64,000 nt of DNA from Botryococcus braunii (GCA_002005505.1 KV908490.1:119658-183657); one strand, 5' to 3'; positions 1-18,413 are shown, counted from the first letter of the stretch. Notes: a model not told the origin generated them from the sequence alone. Made by a program: numbers and translations.

Positions 1-85
1 GTTTCTCAACACACAACAAGAGTGCCGCCGGACTAAACACCCTCGTGCCGGGTCATACAGGAAACGCCAAGCACAGAAGTTTACA
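1..85 (+). repeat. Copia-A 5' LTR, 3' end only
   Basis: These bases match the last part of the Copia-A 3' LTR (32828-32911) almost exactly and end in TTACA directly before the primer-binding site. The segment includes the predicted acceptor CATACAG|G at about 54-61. The rest of the LTR is outside the window. Confidence 0.9.
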
Positions 86-99
86 GGTTATGGGCCCAC
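86..99 (+). promoter_or_regulatory. Copia-A primer-binding site (half-tRNA initiator Met type)
   Basis: GGTTATGGGCCCAC follows the LTR end immediately. Thirteen bases are complementary to the anticodon stem-loop of eukaryotic initiator tRNA-Met, the internal site used by Drosophila copia. It does not match a tRNA 3' end. The same 14-mer occurs at the equivalent place in Copia-B to G. Confidence 0.88.
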
Positions 100-151
100 C
101 GACTCTTATGCGGGGCATGTAAAATGTATGACTCGGGCAAAGTAGTCTGTG

Positions 152-679
152 ATGGCTCGAACGAGGCAAAGTGGACGCATGAGCACAGGCTCAGTTAGAC
201 CTCCTCCTCCTCCTCCACCGCCTCCTCCAACATATAACGAGCGAAGAAAGTCAGGAGGAGAGAAAGGACCACGAACAATTGAAGAACGAGCATTTCTTGT
301 AAAGGACTTCGTCCATGAAGCTCACGGACGGGGAGCACTCACGCCTCCCCAGTGGTTCCAAGAGCGCTTTCCAATATATCCAGCCTATAAATTTACAGTG
401 TGGGAAGTTTCGTTCATCAACGGAGAGCCTGGATTCCTGACACGCGCAATCTTTGAGAGGTGCCTGCAGCTGACGGGAGGACCGTCACACGAAGCATATT
501 GGACAGAGAAAGCGGCCTACGCAGCTATTGAGTTGGCCTTGAGCAGCCTGGGAGACGACTTCATTGACACACTAATTTTTCACGGCCAGGACGAGTTCCA
601 CGTGGACGAGTGGCTCACGGAGACCGACAGTGAGGACGAGGACGGAGACTCCAGACTGTCAGAGAGGAGCGACAACTAA
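152..679 (+). CDS. Leader ORF (ORF0) of Copia-A, function unknown
   Basis: This intact 175-codon ORF lies between the primer-binding site and gag and stops 15 bases before the gag ATG at 695. The ATG at 152 is the start conserved in the other copies. The product has a basic N terminus, a proline run at about residues 20-30, a conserved centre that includes TPPQWFQERFPIYPAYKF, and an Asp/Glu-rich C terminus. No family is recognised. It resembles none of the usual copia domains (gag, zinc knuckle, protease, integrase, RT, RNase H). Homologues are at 27594-28118, 41542-42042, 55721-56245 and 62946-63470. It could be an RNA-binding or assembly accessory, but that is speculation. Confidence 0.8.
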   Translation: MARTRQSGRMSTGSVRPPPPPPPPPPTYNERRKSGGEKGPRTIEERAFLVKDFVHEAHGRGALTPPQWFQERFPIYPAYKFTVWEVSFINGEPGFLTRAIFERCLQLTGGPSHEAYWTEKAAYAAIELALSSLGDDFIDTLIFHGQDEFHVDEWLTETDSEDEDGDSRLSERSDN

Positions 680-694
680 CCAGTACCAAACAGC

Positions 695-978
695 ATGAAG
701 AAGAAGGGTACCTGCACCAGCGTTGAATCGAAATCAGCATATGAGGAGTCTACGTCAACCCCTACCAGGGAACCATGCACTCCCAGTACTTCAAAGGGAG
801 AAGGAGACACCCTTCCCAAAGTCATTGCTACACAAGTCAAGGTCCATATAAAACTGCAGCGTAAAGGTCAGAACTTTGTGGTGTGGGACAATGCATTTAC
901 TGCAGCCAATAATGCAAAGGGTTCTCTACCTGCCATACAAGAAGCTATGCCTGGGACTATCCATAATGCGGCTGCATT
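695..978 (+). pseudogene. Copia-A gag, N-terminal fragment
   Basis: The ATG begins MKKKGTCTS, as in the other members of the family. The copia-type gag core follows (KVHIKLQRKGQNFVVWDNAF) and breaks off after MPGTIHNAAA, where the CACTA element enters at 979. The frame resumes at 21186 with LLLYESVAEDWLGELSS. The last three bases, ATT, are the target duplication. Confidence 0.92.
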
Positions 979-1020
979 CACTAGTAGATTTCGCAACTAT
1001 GATTCGATGCGAATTCGATG
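979..1020 (+). repeat. CACTA left terminal inverted repeat
   Basis: This 42-bp repeat starts CACTAG and is matched by the inverted copy at 21141-21182, with a G/A difference at about position 23. It is bordered on the left by target duplication ATT (976-978). Confidence 0.95.
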
Positions 1021-1245
1021 TCGATTTCGCTGGACAGTCGCTTTCGATTCGAATTCGCTCTGAATTCGGTAAGAAGGGAGCCTGCTTTCGACACGCGTTT
1101 TCCGACTGGCCGAATTCGATGCGGATTCGCATAGGCTCTCGCGATCGATGGCAGCCCGGGGTGAATCCATACCGAATTCGATGTTGTCCCAGCGAGTCAT
1201 GTAGGACAACATCGAATTCAGTACGAATTCGTCCTGGGCTGCCCG
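1021..1245 (+). repeat. CACTA left subterminal repeat region
   Basis: GAATTCG-like units recur in both orientations (for example TTCGAATTCG, CCGAATTCGATG and CATCGAATTC). It contains a 16-bp perfect hairpin, with arms 1174-1189 and 1204-1219 and a 14-base loop. Such arrays are where CACTA accessory proteins bind in maize and snapdragon elements; here that role is inferred from position. Confidence 0.8.
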
Positions 1246-1402
1246 TGTGACTTAATCACCAAGAGGATTGTGCGTTACTTTCTGGCTTAGGTATAAGTAA
1301 CATACTATGACACGGATGTGTTCAAGCCGCCCTCTGCAATAAGCGTTGCTTTGCACGCGAGGGCAAGTTGAAAGCCTATTATGATGTAGATTGATAATCA
1401 TC

Positions 1403-6744
<5,342 letters not shown>

Positions 6745-7495
6745 TGATGTTAAGACATTTCCATGGAGACTGCAAATTCACATATTGTTGTTGAGGAACC
6801 CCTCATTGGTCAAAAGCTGCGTGCACTCTGGCCCTTGCAAACCTTGCAAAGCTGGCTGCCTCTCATATGTGGGTCTTTGGGAAGACTATATTGGTTCACA
6901 ACCGTCTTATCCAGGAACCTATCAGAGTGCAGGCCAAAAGCATGAAAAAATGTCCCTGTTGTTGGACAATTGGCACGTTTGGGCAGTGCAGCAGACACAC
7001 CTGACAGACCCGCAGAGAGGGGTATGTCAAGGCCCAAAGGGTTGCTTGTCATTTTACAAAACAGCTTCGGTGCAGGGCACTATCTTCCAAACCAATGCTC
7101 GGTGCCTGAACAAAAAGAGCAAGCCATGTGTCTTCATGGTAAAGCATGATGGCACATCTTCGTTTGGCCAGGCCCAGAGTTTTGTTGTATGGCACCCTGA
7201 GGAGCACGGCAAGCACGGGAGAGATCAGTGGGCGGTGCAGATGGTGCGCTGCAAATGGTATGTTCGTCCTCGCCTGGCAAACCACTGCAGGAGCCCTCCC
7301 AATCCCAAGTCCGGATTTCTGCTGGACAAATGCACAGGTCTGCCAGTTGTCAAGAGTACCCCTCTGCAAGGTCATGAAGACGGGGACCTGTGGAACATGT
7401 ACGATGTCTCACCCATTCCAATTGGTTTGGTGCCGGATCCTACAGCAGAAAATATGATGATTGTCGTCAGCAAGTCAGCAGAGTTCTGGGAATAG
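6745..7495 (+). pseudogene. Possible transposase C-terminal region (DUF4216-like), frame unresolved
   Basis: Coding-like sequence continues after the exon 10 stop but in a different frame, open to the TAG at 7493-7495. It includes PCVFMVKHDGTSSFGQAQSF and WYVRPRL, weakly reminiscent of the DUF4216 block that ends many plant CACTA transposases. Around 6840-6990 another frame looks better (CPCC then GTFGQC). Introns missed by eye, or small indels, could explain this. Confidence 0.4.
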
Positions 7496-7626
7496 ACTTA
7501 ACAGGTGCGCTCGGACTCTCTATGCATGAACTCAATTGCATTTTCATTAATTGATAATGCTGCAATATAATGTAGTTGGGGCGGTATAATTCTTCAAATA
7601 TTTAGGAGAAGTGTAGCAAATTTATT

Positions 7627-7710
7627 ACACCATAGGGCAAAGATCAAGTGTACTGCAGTACTGTCTTTAAAGACAGTACTGCAGTACACTTGATCTTTGC
7701 CCTATGGTGT
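7627..7710. repeat. Perfect 84-bp palindrome downstream of transposase
   Basis: Arms 7627-7668 and 7669-7710 are exact reverse complements with no spacer (centre TTT|AAA). It starts ACACCATAGGG, about 130 bases after the last coding-like stop. It may act in 3'-end formation or be a foldback insertion; no target duplication is clear. Confidence 0.93.
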
Positions 7711-8860
<1,150 letters not shown>

Positions 8861-10491
8861 ATGATGGACGTTGGTATAAAGAAACGGGCAAGGGAGACAA
8901 ACATCAACCTCAATTCAGTAAGGAAAAAGAAATTAGGACCTGCAGGGAACGGTGTAACAAAGAAACTTAGATCTGTAACGACTCAGGAAGAAAGTTGGAA
9001 GGACTACCTCATTTTAGAGGTGGGTCACCTCAAAACAGGTGACACAGAGAAGGAGTTCGATCAAGACGTTAAATTGGTTGCAGAAAGTCTTGCCCGCATC
9101 ACCAATGTGGTTGACTTCCCTGAGAACTTTCGAACTCGATCGGCGATCATCTCGCGGGGCCTTACTGCCGCGTTCAAAGATGACGAAGAGAAGCGACATG
9201 AATGGCTGACGCTCCTGAGACCTATCTTTTTCAGAGGCATAGTAGCGGGTAAGGGATTCTTTTACGTCAGGATGCACGGTGGCTAGTATAGGGGGGACAA
9301 CTGAGACAATGTTGCGGCCTTGCGCAGATGGCACTCGATTGCAAGCCAAGAAAGCAAACAACGCTCAACAGAATGGTACTTCGGAAACACCTGGCGGGGA
9401 AGTGGACATTGGTGAAGAAGCCGATGATAGTGAACTTGATGACCTGCAGCCCCAGGGGCCAGCAAGTCAGCCCCCCCCCCCCCCCTTGGCCCCTCTCATA
9501 TGTGTATGTGTGGAAAAAGCAGAGAGGAAGAGCAAAGTGAGCGATCATTCCAGATGTGCGATCGTGTGAGCCATAATCTGGACACGATTTTTTTTTTGAC
9601 TGAATGGGGGCTCTTGCAGGCCATGACATCATAGCATGTGCATTGCAATCCACTGCGGGAGAGTTGGTCGAAGGACAGCCTAGGAAGGTTGTCGACAAAA
9701 GAAAAAGACTGGGAGGCAGGTGTCAGAGATGGGACCGAGCTATGAATACCGCATGTCAGAGACATGTATGGAAGTTCTTCTGTGAGAAGCACGTTATTGC
9801 GGAGACAAAGGGAACTTCGCTTAGAATTCAACCACTGTGCTCAAAAGCGTATCCTCACATGGCGCGATATGATTGGGGCCCCACCTTCAAGAATCTTTAT
9901 TATGACAATTCTAGCAAGTATGACATCAAATGCGATGAGAAAAATCAACCATTTTGGGTAAGATGTGATTTTACAACTTCCAAACTCAATTTACAAATTG
10001 GGTGTGAGGTCCAATTTTTTTCGTAAATGCATGCATTCTTTGTAGTGCCGACGTTGATCTTACTGGATTGGTTGCTAGGACGCTGTCGACGAGCACATCA
10101 ACTTTCTGATGAGGGAAATTTTAGATGTAAAACGAAATGATGAGGACGGTTCACAGAGCGACCCCGATGCGGTCCCTGACCACGAAAAGAATGAAGGGAC
10201 AGTCGAGACAGAGCAAGCTCTATTTGAATACTCGTTTCGGAGAATGGAGTCCACATACAATGACGTGCTGAGGGAAAAGGGTCGTAGGGCAAAATCATGC
10301 CATGAACAAGCACCAGGTACGGACCCATCGGTCGGTTGACCAATACCCACTTATCTTTTAAATTGCCTGGTCCATCATGCTTGTACTAGAATTCGAGATT
10401 GATTGGTGAAGCCAAATATTCGTGCCATGCAGGTTCTCCACGTGCCGCAGTATCATCCGTTGCCAACCGAGGTATTTTAAACTACCAGTAG
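8861..10491 (+). CDS. CACTA accessory gene 2, unknown function
   Basis: Multi-exon model: 8861-9248, 9328 to about 9501, 9620-9957, 10079-10316 and 10433-10491 (TAG). The first, third and fourth junctions keep phase; the second donor is ambiguous. The N terminus is very basic (KKRARE, RKKK). The second exon is acidic with a proline run from a poly(C) tract. Exon 3 has GRCQRWDRAMNTACQRHVWK and CEKH, possibly metal-binding. Exon 4 begins DAVDEHINFLMREILDVK. By position it could be the TNPA-like DNA-binding partner of the transposase, but no similarity to TNPA was recognised. Confidence 0.5.
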
Positions 10492-10600
10492 GAGTCATCC
10501 ATAGTGTCAGCAGCCGCTGACTAATAACTGTTGCATAGACCATATTGTCTTCAATTAATGTGTGTCCCATGCTTGACAAAACTGGTGTCATTGCAAGATA

Positions 10601-12678
<2,078 letters not shown>

Positions 12679-13293
12679 GTCCAATTGGACCTAGTGACAT
12701 ACGACTTATTTCAGTACGACTTATCTATGCGGCTGCCCCATGCGCTACCGTGAGCTATGCGCCTGCATTTCGTTTAACATCCTGGCCTGATGTGTCTTCT
12801 TTGAGAGTTTGGGGCATCTTTGGGAGAATTGAAGCTCTCTCCTGGATGCTGCAGGGAGTATGGCAATCCCGTAGGAGACATCGGCAGGCAGGCAGGGAAG
12901 CTTGGGAATGGGGTTAAGGACAGTCCTGGCCGGATGTTGTTGCTGTGGGACAAGAGGCAGCAAGGATGGGCAACCGTGCAAGGTTGGTAGGCCAGGGGGG
13001 ATTGAGCCGAGCAGTTGGCATAAGGTACAGTTTAAATGAGGTACAGTCTAGATACATGAGGCTAAGCATACAACTTGAAAGGTGTAAGTATGCCATGGAA
13101 ACCTGCGAGCGTGCGTAAACACAAAGCCACACACATTAATCATAGTAGGCCAGGATGGGAAGGCCGGGGCAAAGGGCAGGCAGGGATCAGCAATGGAAGG
13201 GGGGATCAGATGGGACCAACAGGGTGCTGGTATCTAATAACGGTTGCATGGAGGATGAGGGAGGATGGTGTATGTCAACAATCGATGTAAACG
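12679..13293. other. Non-coding CACTA sequence left of Copia-C
   Basis: No gene is recognised. 12935-13250 is similar to 19600-19900 and partly to 19285-19400 (shared words such as GCAAGGATGGG, ATAAGGTACAGTTT and GTATGCCATGGAA). This shows that a diverged internal repeat of the transposon was split by Copia-C. Confidence 0.6.
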
Positions 13294-14044
13294 TCTTGCA
13301 TTTAGGTTATGGGCTGAAGACCTGCAAGCACGAGCAGAGCGAGTGATCAGTTGTCTTAGTTGGCTAGGCAGTCCGTGTGACGGCCTTACGCCATAAGCAA
13401 AACACTTGCTGTCTTCACACATGCATCAATCATTGATAGTGCTAGGCAAGTGATTACATTTAGAGTCTTCTTATGCTAACGCAGTTGAGCCTCCATAACA
13501 TAAATCCTTGCATACGGTAACAAATATCTTGCACGACACTTGTCTCCCTGATCTTCACTCATAGGTATGACACCCACAACCGATGAAGATACAGATGTTC
13601 AACAATTAAGTTATAGTAAGCAAGTAACTTGTCCATGCATGTCTTAACATGTCTAACTAGGCCAATCGGCCTTACCTGCAAGCACGAGCAGAGCGAGTGA
13701 TCAGTTGTCTTAGTTGGCTAGGCAGTCCGTGTGACGGCCTTACGCCATAAGCAAAACACTTGCTGTCTTCACACATGCATCAATCATTGATAGTGCTAGG
13801 CAAGTGACATTCAACTCCGCTGCTTGCCTTTCAAATACCAGCGTTGCAAGATCACGCGTTGATCTGGCAACCACGTGCGAATACCGTACGACACTATTCA
13901 TAACATGACCTTGTGCTCAATTACACTTCTCTGTGATAATCGTCTCATGTATGCCTTTGTTCATGCCAATGTTTATCAGTTCCTTTCAAGAGTTCATGTC
14001 TGTTCAAGAGGAAGGCAATCTCACTATATGTCACAAAATGTAAC
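13294..14044 (-). repeat. Copia-C 3' LTR
   Basis: Identical by eye to 18414-19164, offset exactly 5,120. It contains a 133-bp direct repeat at 13321-13453 and 13675-13807. On the minus strand the first copy ends CAG|GTAAGG (donor-like) and the second ends CTGATC...TTGCAG|G (branch-point and acceptor-like), defining a possible intron 13322-13675. Confidence 0.92.
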
Positions 14045-14058
14045 ACTTCCCCTTGTCT

Positions 14059-16860
14059 TCACTCTTGATACAGAGTGAGTAGACCTAGAGCATCGACATG
14101 TTTCCTGAACACGGGACCAACCAATGGCTTGGTCATCACATCTGCACGGTTCTTAGCTGATTCCACATATTGGATATCAACTTGGCACAACTTAATGGCC
14201 TCACGTGCGTAGTGGAATGCCACTGCGATATGCTTTGTGAACTTAGAGTTCACAGGGTTCCTAAGATTGTTGATGCACCCTTGGTTGTCAATGAAAATCT
14301 TAACATTCCAAGGTGGCTCTCCAATCTCCTCCAAGAAGGACCTCAGCCAGTTGGCCTCCTTGATGGCAAGGCTGGAAGCCATGAACTCTGCCTCAACAGT
14401 TGAGGTAGCCACAGAGTTTTGCTTCTTGCTGGTCCATGACACAGCACCGCCAAAGACATAAAATACATACCCAGACGTAGAAAATCTACTATCTAGGTCA
14501 CCTGCAAAATCGGCATCTACATAACCCTCCAAGACTACACTGGAGTTGCCACCTAGTACAAGGACTTTGTCCTTCGTATCCCTAAGGTAGTGCAACACAC
14601 GCATTGCTGCATTCCAATGGGCAGTGGTGGGATTACACCTATAGCGAGAGAGAACGCCGACAGCTTGTGCAATATCAGGTCGTGTTGTATTGGCTATATA
14701 CAGCAGTGACCCAATAAGCTCACAATATCTATGACCTGGATCTAAGGGGACCCCAGCACCCGAACCATCACGCTCATCCTCTACGAAGGGCATCCGAGTA
14801 GGAACGAATCCCTTTTGCATGGGAGTGTCCACTACTCTTCCGCCATCGCTCACACCGAACTTATCTAGCAGAGCCTCAATCTTTGGGATGCAGCTGATAG
14901 AAACTTGCCTATCCTGTCGGTTACGACGGACTTGGCAACCCAAAAAATCTTTGACCTCACCTAGATCATGGATGGTGAATTTGCTCTTTAGGAGCTCCTT
15001 GAACCACTCCACTAGGCTGAGATCTTTACATATGATGAGTAGATCATCCACATACACGAGAATAAACAGGGGCTTCTCTCCTGCTCTCTTCCTCACATAT
15101 ACACCAGCATCGCTTTTACAAGCAACAAAGCCCAGTGCGCACATCTCAGCATCCAGCTTCTTGTGCCATGCACGAGGGGATTGCTTCAACCCATAAAGGG
15201 CTTTGTTGAGCTTGCAAACGACGCGGGAATCACCATTCTCAAACCCAGGAGGCTGTGTTACGTAAACCTCCTCTTCTAAGTCTCCATTCAAGAACGCCGT
15301 CTTGATGTCGACTTGATGGATTTCATAATCCCTCTGGGCAGCCACGCTCAGAATTACACGTCTAGCAGCAAAGCTACTAGTGGGAGCAAATACTTCATCA
15401 ACATCTACTCCAGGAATTTGACGACATCCTTGGGCTACCAGGCGTGCTTTGAATCTAAGGACATTGCCAAAATTATCAACTTTGGCAGAATAGATCCAGT
15501 GCACTGGAATGACCTTCTTGCCCCATGGGCGCTCTACATACTCCATGGTGTCGTGAGCGTCCAATGAGTTCTTTTCCTCATTCATAGCTTGCTCCCAGTA
15601 AGACCACTGGTCTGACTGTCGAGCCTCACGATAATTTCTGGGGACTGAAATTTTGCTGAATTTCACCCCAGGTTCCCCTTCATTGGGTGGCCTGTCTTCA
15701 CATTGAAAGACATAAAATCTTTCTTCGGTGAATCCATCTCTCTCAGCCTCCTCCCCACACATCCTCACAGAGTGTTCTGTAGTAGGCACGTGTCTCTTGC
15801 ACTCCTTGCCAGACTCACACCTGGCAGTTGACAGTCGAGCACTGTGATCTTGTGACAATTGAGATGCTGGCATCTCTCTCTCTGGGCCCATGTGTGCTCC
15901 AGCACCTGGTGCTGTCTCCATTCTCTCACATGTGCTCTCAATTGCCAAGGGGATTGTCTCACTGACTTCCACTGACTCACTCTCGGGATGGGGTAAATGA
16001 GGGGCAGGATGCTCAGCATGTACATCCTGTTGTACCTTATGCTGTACATCCTGTTGTACCTTATTTTCAGGGATGGCTGAAGGCCCCATTTCCCCTTTTT
16101 TAAGGCACCCATGCTGGGAATTCACTTCCCCTGCTTCCTGACTCTCTCTCTCTACACCTTTCCCTCCTCCTGAGCCATGACCTGTGGCTTGTGAAGGGCT
16201 CCCGCTCCCTCTACTCAGGCACTCAGTAATTCTCTCAGAAGGAGATGCAGAGGGAGACATCTGTACTCTGGATTTCAGCTCCCTCACGAGAGTTCGCCTC
16301 TCAGCTCTCTCTTGCCTTTGCTGTGCTTGCACAGCTGACCTTTGGGCTTCCCCTGCTGTAGGAGCCCCTGAAGGGGGTCTGAGCAATTGCTGGGTCGCCT
16401 GCAGACGCTCATCTTGACCCAATTGTCCTTCCCCACCACGTGCACAGTCTCTCAATCTGTCAAGGAAGGACCCCCTCAGGATGTACAGCGGCTTCAGTGT
16501 CAGTCCCTGGTGAGCCTGCAGGCTGAACAGGGGAAGGAGACCTTGTCTCTGGTCCTCCCGTTGAGTGTTGATGTGTGTTGCAGGGCTCTCGTGGTTGCTG
16601 CAGTTCATCGTTGCCAGTTGCAGGTGATCCAGGGGTCCGCTTGGTTGCGCCAGAAGGTCCGGGTGATGGTCCTGCTCCAAGACGTGCTGGGACTTGTGTT
16701 TGCAGAGGGTCCATGGGTCTTGGTCCAGCAGGCGCCTCCACTGCTGGGGCAGTTCTGGAGGCAGGGGACTGATTGCCTTGTGCAGCAGGACCTGGTGGAG
16801 GCTGCGCTTGATGGCGCCCCCATGTGCGAAGGTCCAGGTAGCCCACTGCTGGCGCTCCAA
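14059..16860 (-). CDS. Copia-C pol 3' part: linker, reverse transcriptase, RNase H
   Basis: A 933-codon frame. Roughly the first 380 residues are a hydrophilic linker. The copia RT follows (VIPVHWIYSAKVDNFGNVLR, FAPTSS, VDIKTAFLNGDL, catalytic YVDDLLII), then RNase H (DADFAGD, VEAEFMASS, DNQGCINNLRNP) and the usual C-terminal DVMTKPL block. RT and RNase H catalytic residues are present. It overlaps the upstream frame by about 400 bases in a different phase. In intact relatives both are one frame, so an indel lies at about 16460-16860; programmed frameshifting is possible but unsupported. The true functional start is not the first codon. Confidence 0.88.
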   Translation of the reverse strand: MERQQWATWTFAHGGAIKRSLHQVLLHKAISPLPPELPQQWRRLLDQDPWTLCKHKSQHVLEQDHHPDLLAQPSGPLDHLQLATMNCSNHESPATHINTQREDQRQGLLPLFSLQAHQGLTLKPLYILRGSFLDRLRDCARGGEGQLGQDERLQATQQLLRPPSGAPTAGEAQRSAVQAQQRQERAERRTLVRELKSRVQMSPSASPSERITECLSRGSGSPSQATGHGSGGGKGVERESQEAGEVNSQHGCLKKGEMGPSAIPENKVQQDVQHKVQQDVHAEHPAPHLPHPESESVEVSETIPLAIESTCERMETAPGAGAHMGPEREMPASQLSQDHSARLSTARCESGKECKRHVPTTEHSVRMCGEEAERDGFTEERFYVFQCEDRPPNEGEPGVKFSKISVPRNYREARQSDQWSYWEQAMNEEKNSLDAHDTMEYVERPWGKKVIPVHWIYSAKVDNFGNVLRFKARLVAQGCRQIPGVDVDEVFAPTSSFAARRVILSVAAQRDYEIHQVDIKTAFLNGDLEEEVYVTQPPGFENGDSRVVCKLNKALYGLKQSPRAWHKKLDAEMCALGFVACKSDAGVYVRKRAGEKPLFILVYVDDLLIICKDLSLVEWFKELLKSKFTIHDLGEVKDFLGCQVRRNRQDRQVSISCIPKIEALLDKFGVSDGGRVVDTPMQKGFVPTRMPFVEDERDGSGAGVPLDPGHRYCELIGSLLYIANTTRPDIAQAVGVLSRYRCNPTTAHWNAAMRVLHYLRDTKDKVLVLGGNSSVVLEGYVDADFAGDLDSRFSTSGYVFYVFGGAVSWTSKKQNSVATSTVEAEFMASSLAIKEANWLRSFLEEIGEPPWNVKIFIDNQGCINNLRNPVNSKFTKHIAVAFHYAREAIKLCQVDIQYVESAKNRADVMTKPLVGPVFRKHVDALGLLTLYQE

Positions 16861-18385
16861 GCTCCTCTTCGATGAAGCGCACGTCCCGGGACACCTTTAT
16901 GCCTTGGGCGGTGAGGATGCGATAGGCCTTGGATCCCACCTCGTATCCCACCATCATCCCAGGCAGTGACCTTGGTCCAGTTGCGGTCATGTGTGGCTTC
17001 TGAAGTAGGACGAATGCCTTGCATCCCCAGATCCGAAGGACAGCTGCTGGTGGCTTGATGCCAAAGAAGGCTTCATATGGGGTGACGCTCCTGTTGCTGG
17101 CAGGCACAATGTTGCACAGGAGGACTGCTGCTTGGAGGGCCTCCTTCCATAGCGACTGTTTGGCTTGCGCTGCTGCTAGTAGGGTTCTGACACGCTCCTT
17201 GAGTGTGCGGTTCATGCGCTCCGCTGCTCCGTTCTGCTGGGGCGTTCCAGGCGCAGAGGTTTCCACCTCAATACCCTGGACGATGCAAAATGACCTGAAC
17301 TCCTGGTTGAGGAACTCTGTGCCCCTGTCAGACCGTATGGATTTGATCTGCAGGTTCAGTCGCTTCTGCCAGAATGTGAGCAAGTCCTTCAGCTTCCTGG
17401 GGATCTCTGCCTTGGACTTCACAGGGATAGCTGCAACACAGTGTGACGCTTCATCCAGAACTGTGACCCAGTACTTCTCTCCAGTGAGTGCTCTGACAGG
17501 CAGTTCTCCAACTGTGTCCAGGTGTATGCGTTCTAGGACACGACTGGCAGGCCTTGTGCTGATTGGAAATGGTGGGCGAGGCAGCTTTCCCTGAAGGCAG
17601 GCCTCACAGGCAGAGGAGCAGTCTGCACAGGGTATAAGGGACACAGGGATACCCTTGATCAATCCTTCTCTTGTGATCCTGGACATGGCTGTCTCTCCTG
17701 GATGGCCCAAGCGTCTGTGCCAGAGGTCTCTCTGCTGACAATTGTGAGGAAGCTTTACCGGTCCTTCTGCGCTGTCTGGCAGGGAGGATGCTCTGGGCAC
17801 TGACAGGGATCTGCACTGAACGCGCTGCAGGTAGTAAAGGCCCTTAGACATGGCAACTGCACACTCCCAAGTTTCAGGACCGATCATCTGCACATGTGCT
17901 CCTCTGCTGTCAGTGCGAAACTGGCATCCATCTTTAATAGCTGCTGACACTGAAATGAGGTTTGTCGTTGCAGTTGGTACACACTGTACATCATGGAGCC
18001 AGAGCTGGGACCCACGTGCATCAAGAAGGCAGACTGACCCCTTTGCAATAATCCCCCCCACTGCATCACTGGTCGCCAGGTGGAGAGGTCTGGGGGACTG
18101 GTACACAACTGAATTGTGCAAGTATTGGGGATTGTTCACCAAGTGGATGGATGCGCCACTGTCTAGGAGCCATGCCAGAGCGGTAGGGGACTGGCATCTG
18201 GCATAAAGGGTGGTGGAAACTGCATGAGCTGTGCATCTGAGCTCATCTGAGCTCTGCATATGAGCTGTCATGCTGAGCTGTGCATCTGCTGGCATAAACA
18301 TTGCTCCAGTCGTGTTGGAAGGAGCTGATATAGCGCCAGTGCTTGCTTCATAGTCGATGATCGCGGGCGTCGGCATCACCATCAC
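16460..18385 (-). CDS. Copia-C pol 5' part: protease and integrase, no gag
   Basis: The frame opens 17-18 bases after the primer-binding site (ATG at about 18382). It has about 75 unmatched residues, then the protease (AWLLDSGASIHLV), the GAG-pre-integrase HHCC region (RDLWHRRLGHPGE, CADCSSACEACLQGK), the integrase core (ERIHLDTVGELP, RSDRGTEFLN, TPQQNGAAERMNRTLKER), and a Gly/Pro-rich tail. Catalytic D, D and E are present. No gag capsid or CCHC knuckle exists in this element, so assembly would need Gag from another copy. Confidence 0.9.
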   Translation of the reverse strand: MMVMPTPAIIDYEASTGAISAPSNTTGAMFMPADAQLSMTAHMQSSDELRCTAHAVSTTLYARCQSPTALAWLLDSGASIHLVNNPQYLHNSVVYQSPRPLHLATSDAVGGIIAKGSVCLLDARGSQLWLHDVQCVPTATTNLISVSAAIKDGCQFRTDSRGAHVQMIGPETWECAVAMSKGLYYLQRVQCRSLSVPRASSLPDSAEGPVKLPHNCQQRDLWHRRLGHPGETAMSRITREGLIKGIPVSLIPCADCSSACEACLQGKLPRPPFPISTRPASRVLERIHLDTVGELPVRALTGEKYWVTVLDEASHCVAAIPVKSKAEIPRKLKDLLTFWQKRLNLQIKSIRSDRGTEFLNQEFRSFCIVQGIEVETSAPGTPQQNGAAERMNRTLKERVRTLLAAAQAKQSLWKEALQAAVLLCNIVPASNRSVTPYEAFFGIKPPAAVLRIWGCKAFVLLQKPHMTATGPRSLPGMMVGYEVGSKAYRILTAQGIKVSRDVRFIEEELGAPAVGYLDLRTWGRHQAQPPPGPAAQGNQSPASRTAPAVEAPAGPRPMDPLQTQVPARLGAGPSPGPSGATKRTPGSPATGNDELQQPREPCNTHQHSTGGPETRSPSPVQPAGSPGTDTEAAVHPEGVLP

Positions 18386-18399
18386 TCATGCGGATGAGC

Positions 18400-18413
18400 G
18401 TGGGCCCATAACC
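18400..18413 (-). promoter_or_regulatory. Copia-C primer-binding site with facing LTR complement
   Basis: Minus-strand GGTTATGGGCCCAC. The adjoining LTR end contains GCCCATAACC about 11 bases away, so a 10-bp hairpin can cover the primer site. Confidence 0.88.

Noticed and set aside
16387..16875. Plus-strand open frames within copia pol genes (for example 16387-16875, 5461-5793 minus, 24080-24433)
   Set aside because: Shadows of real frames on the opposite strand; no independent motif.
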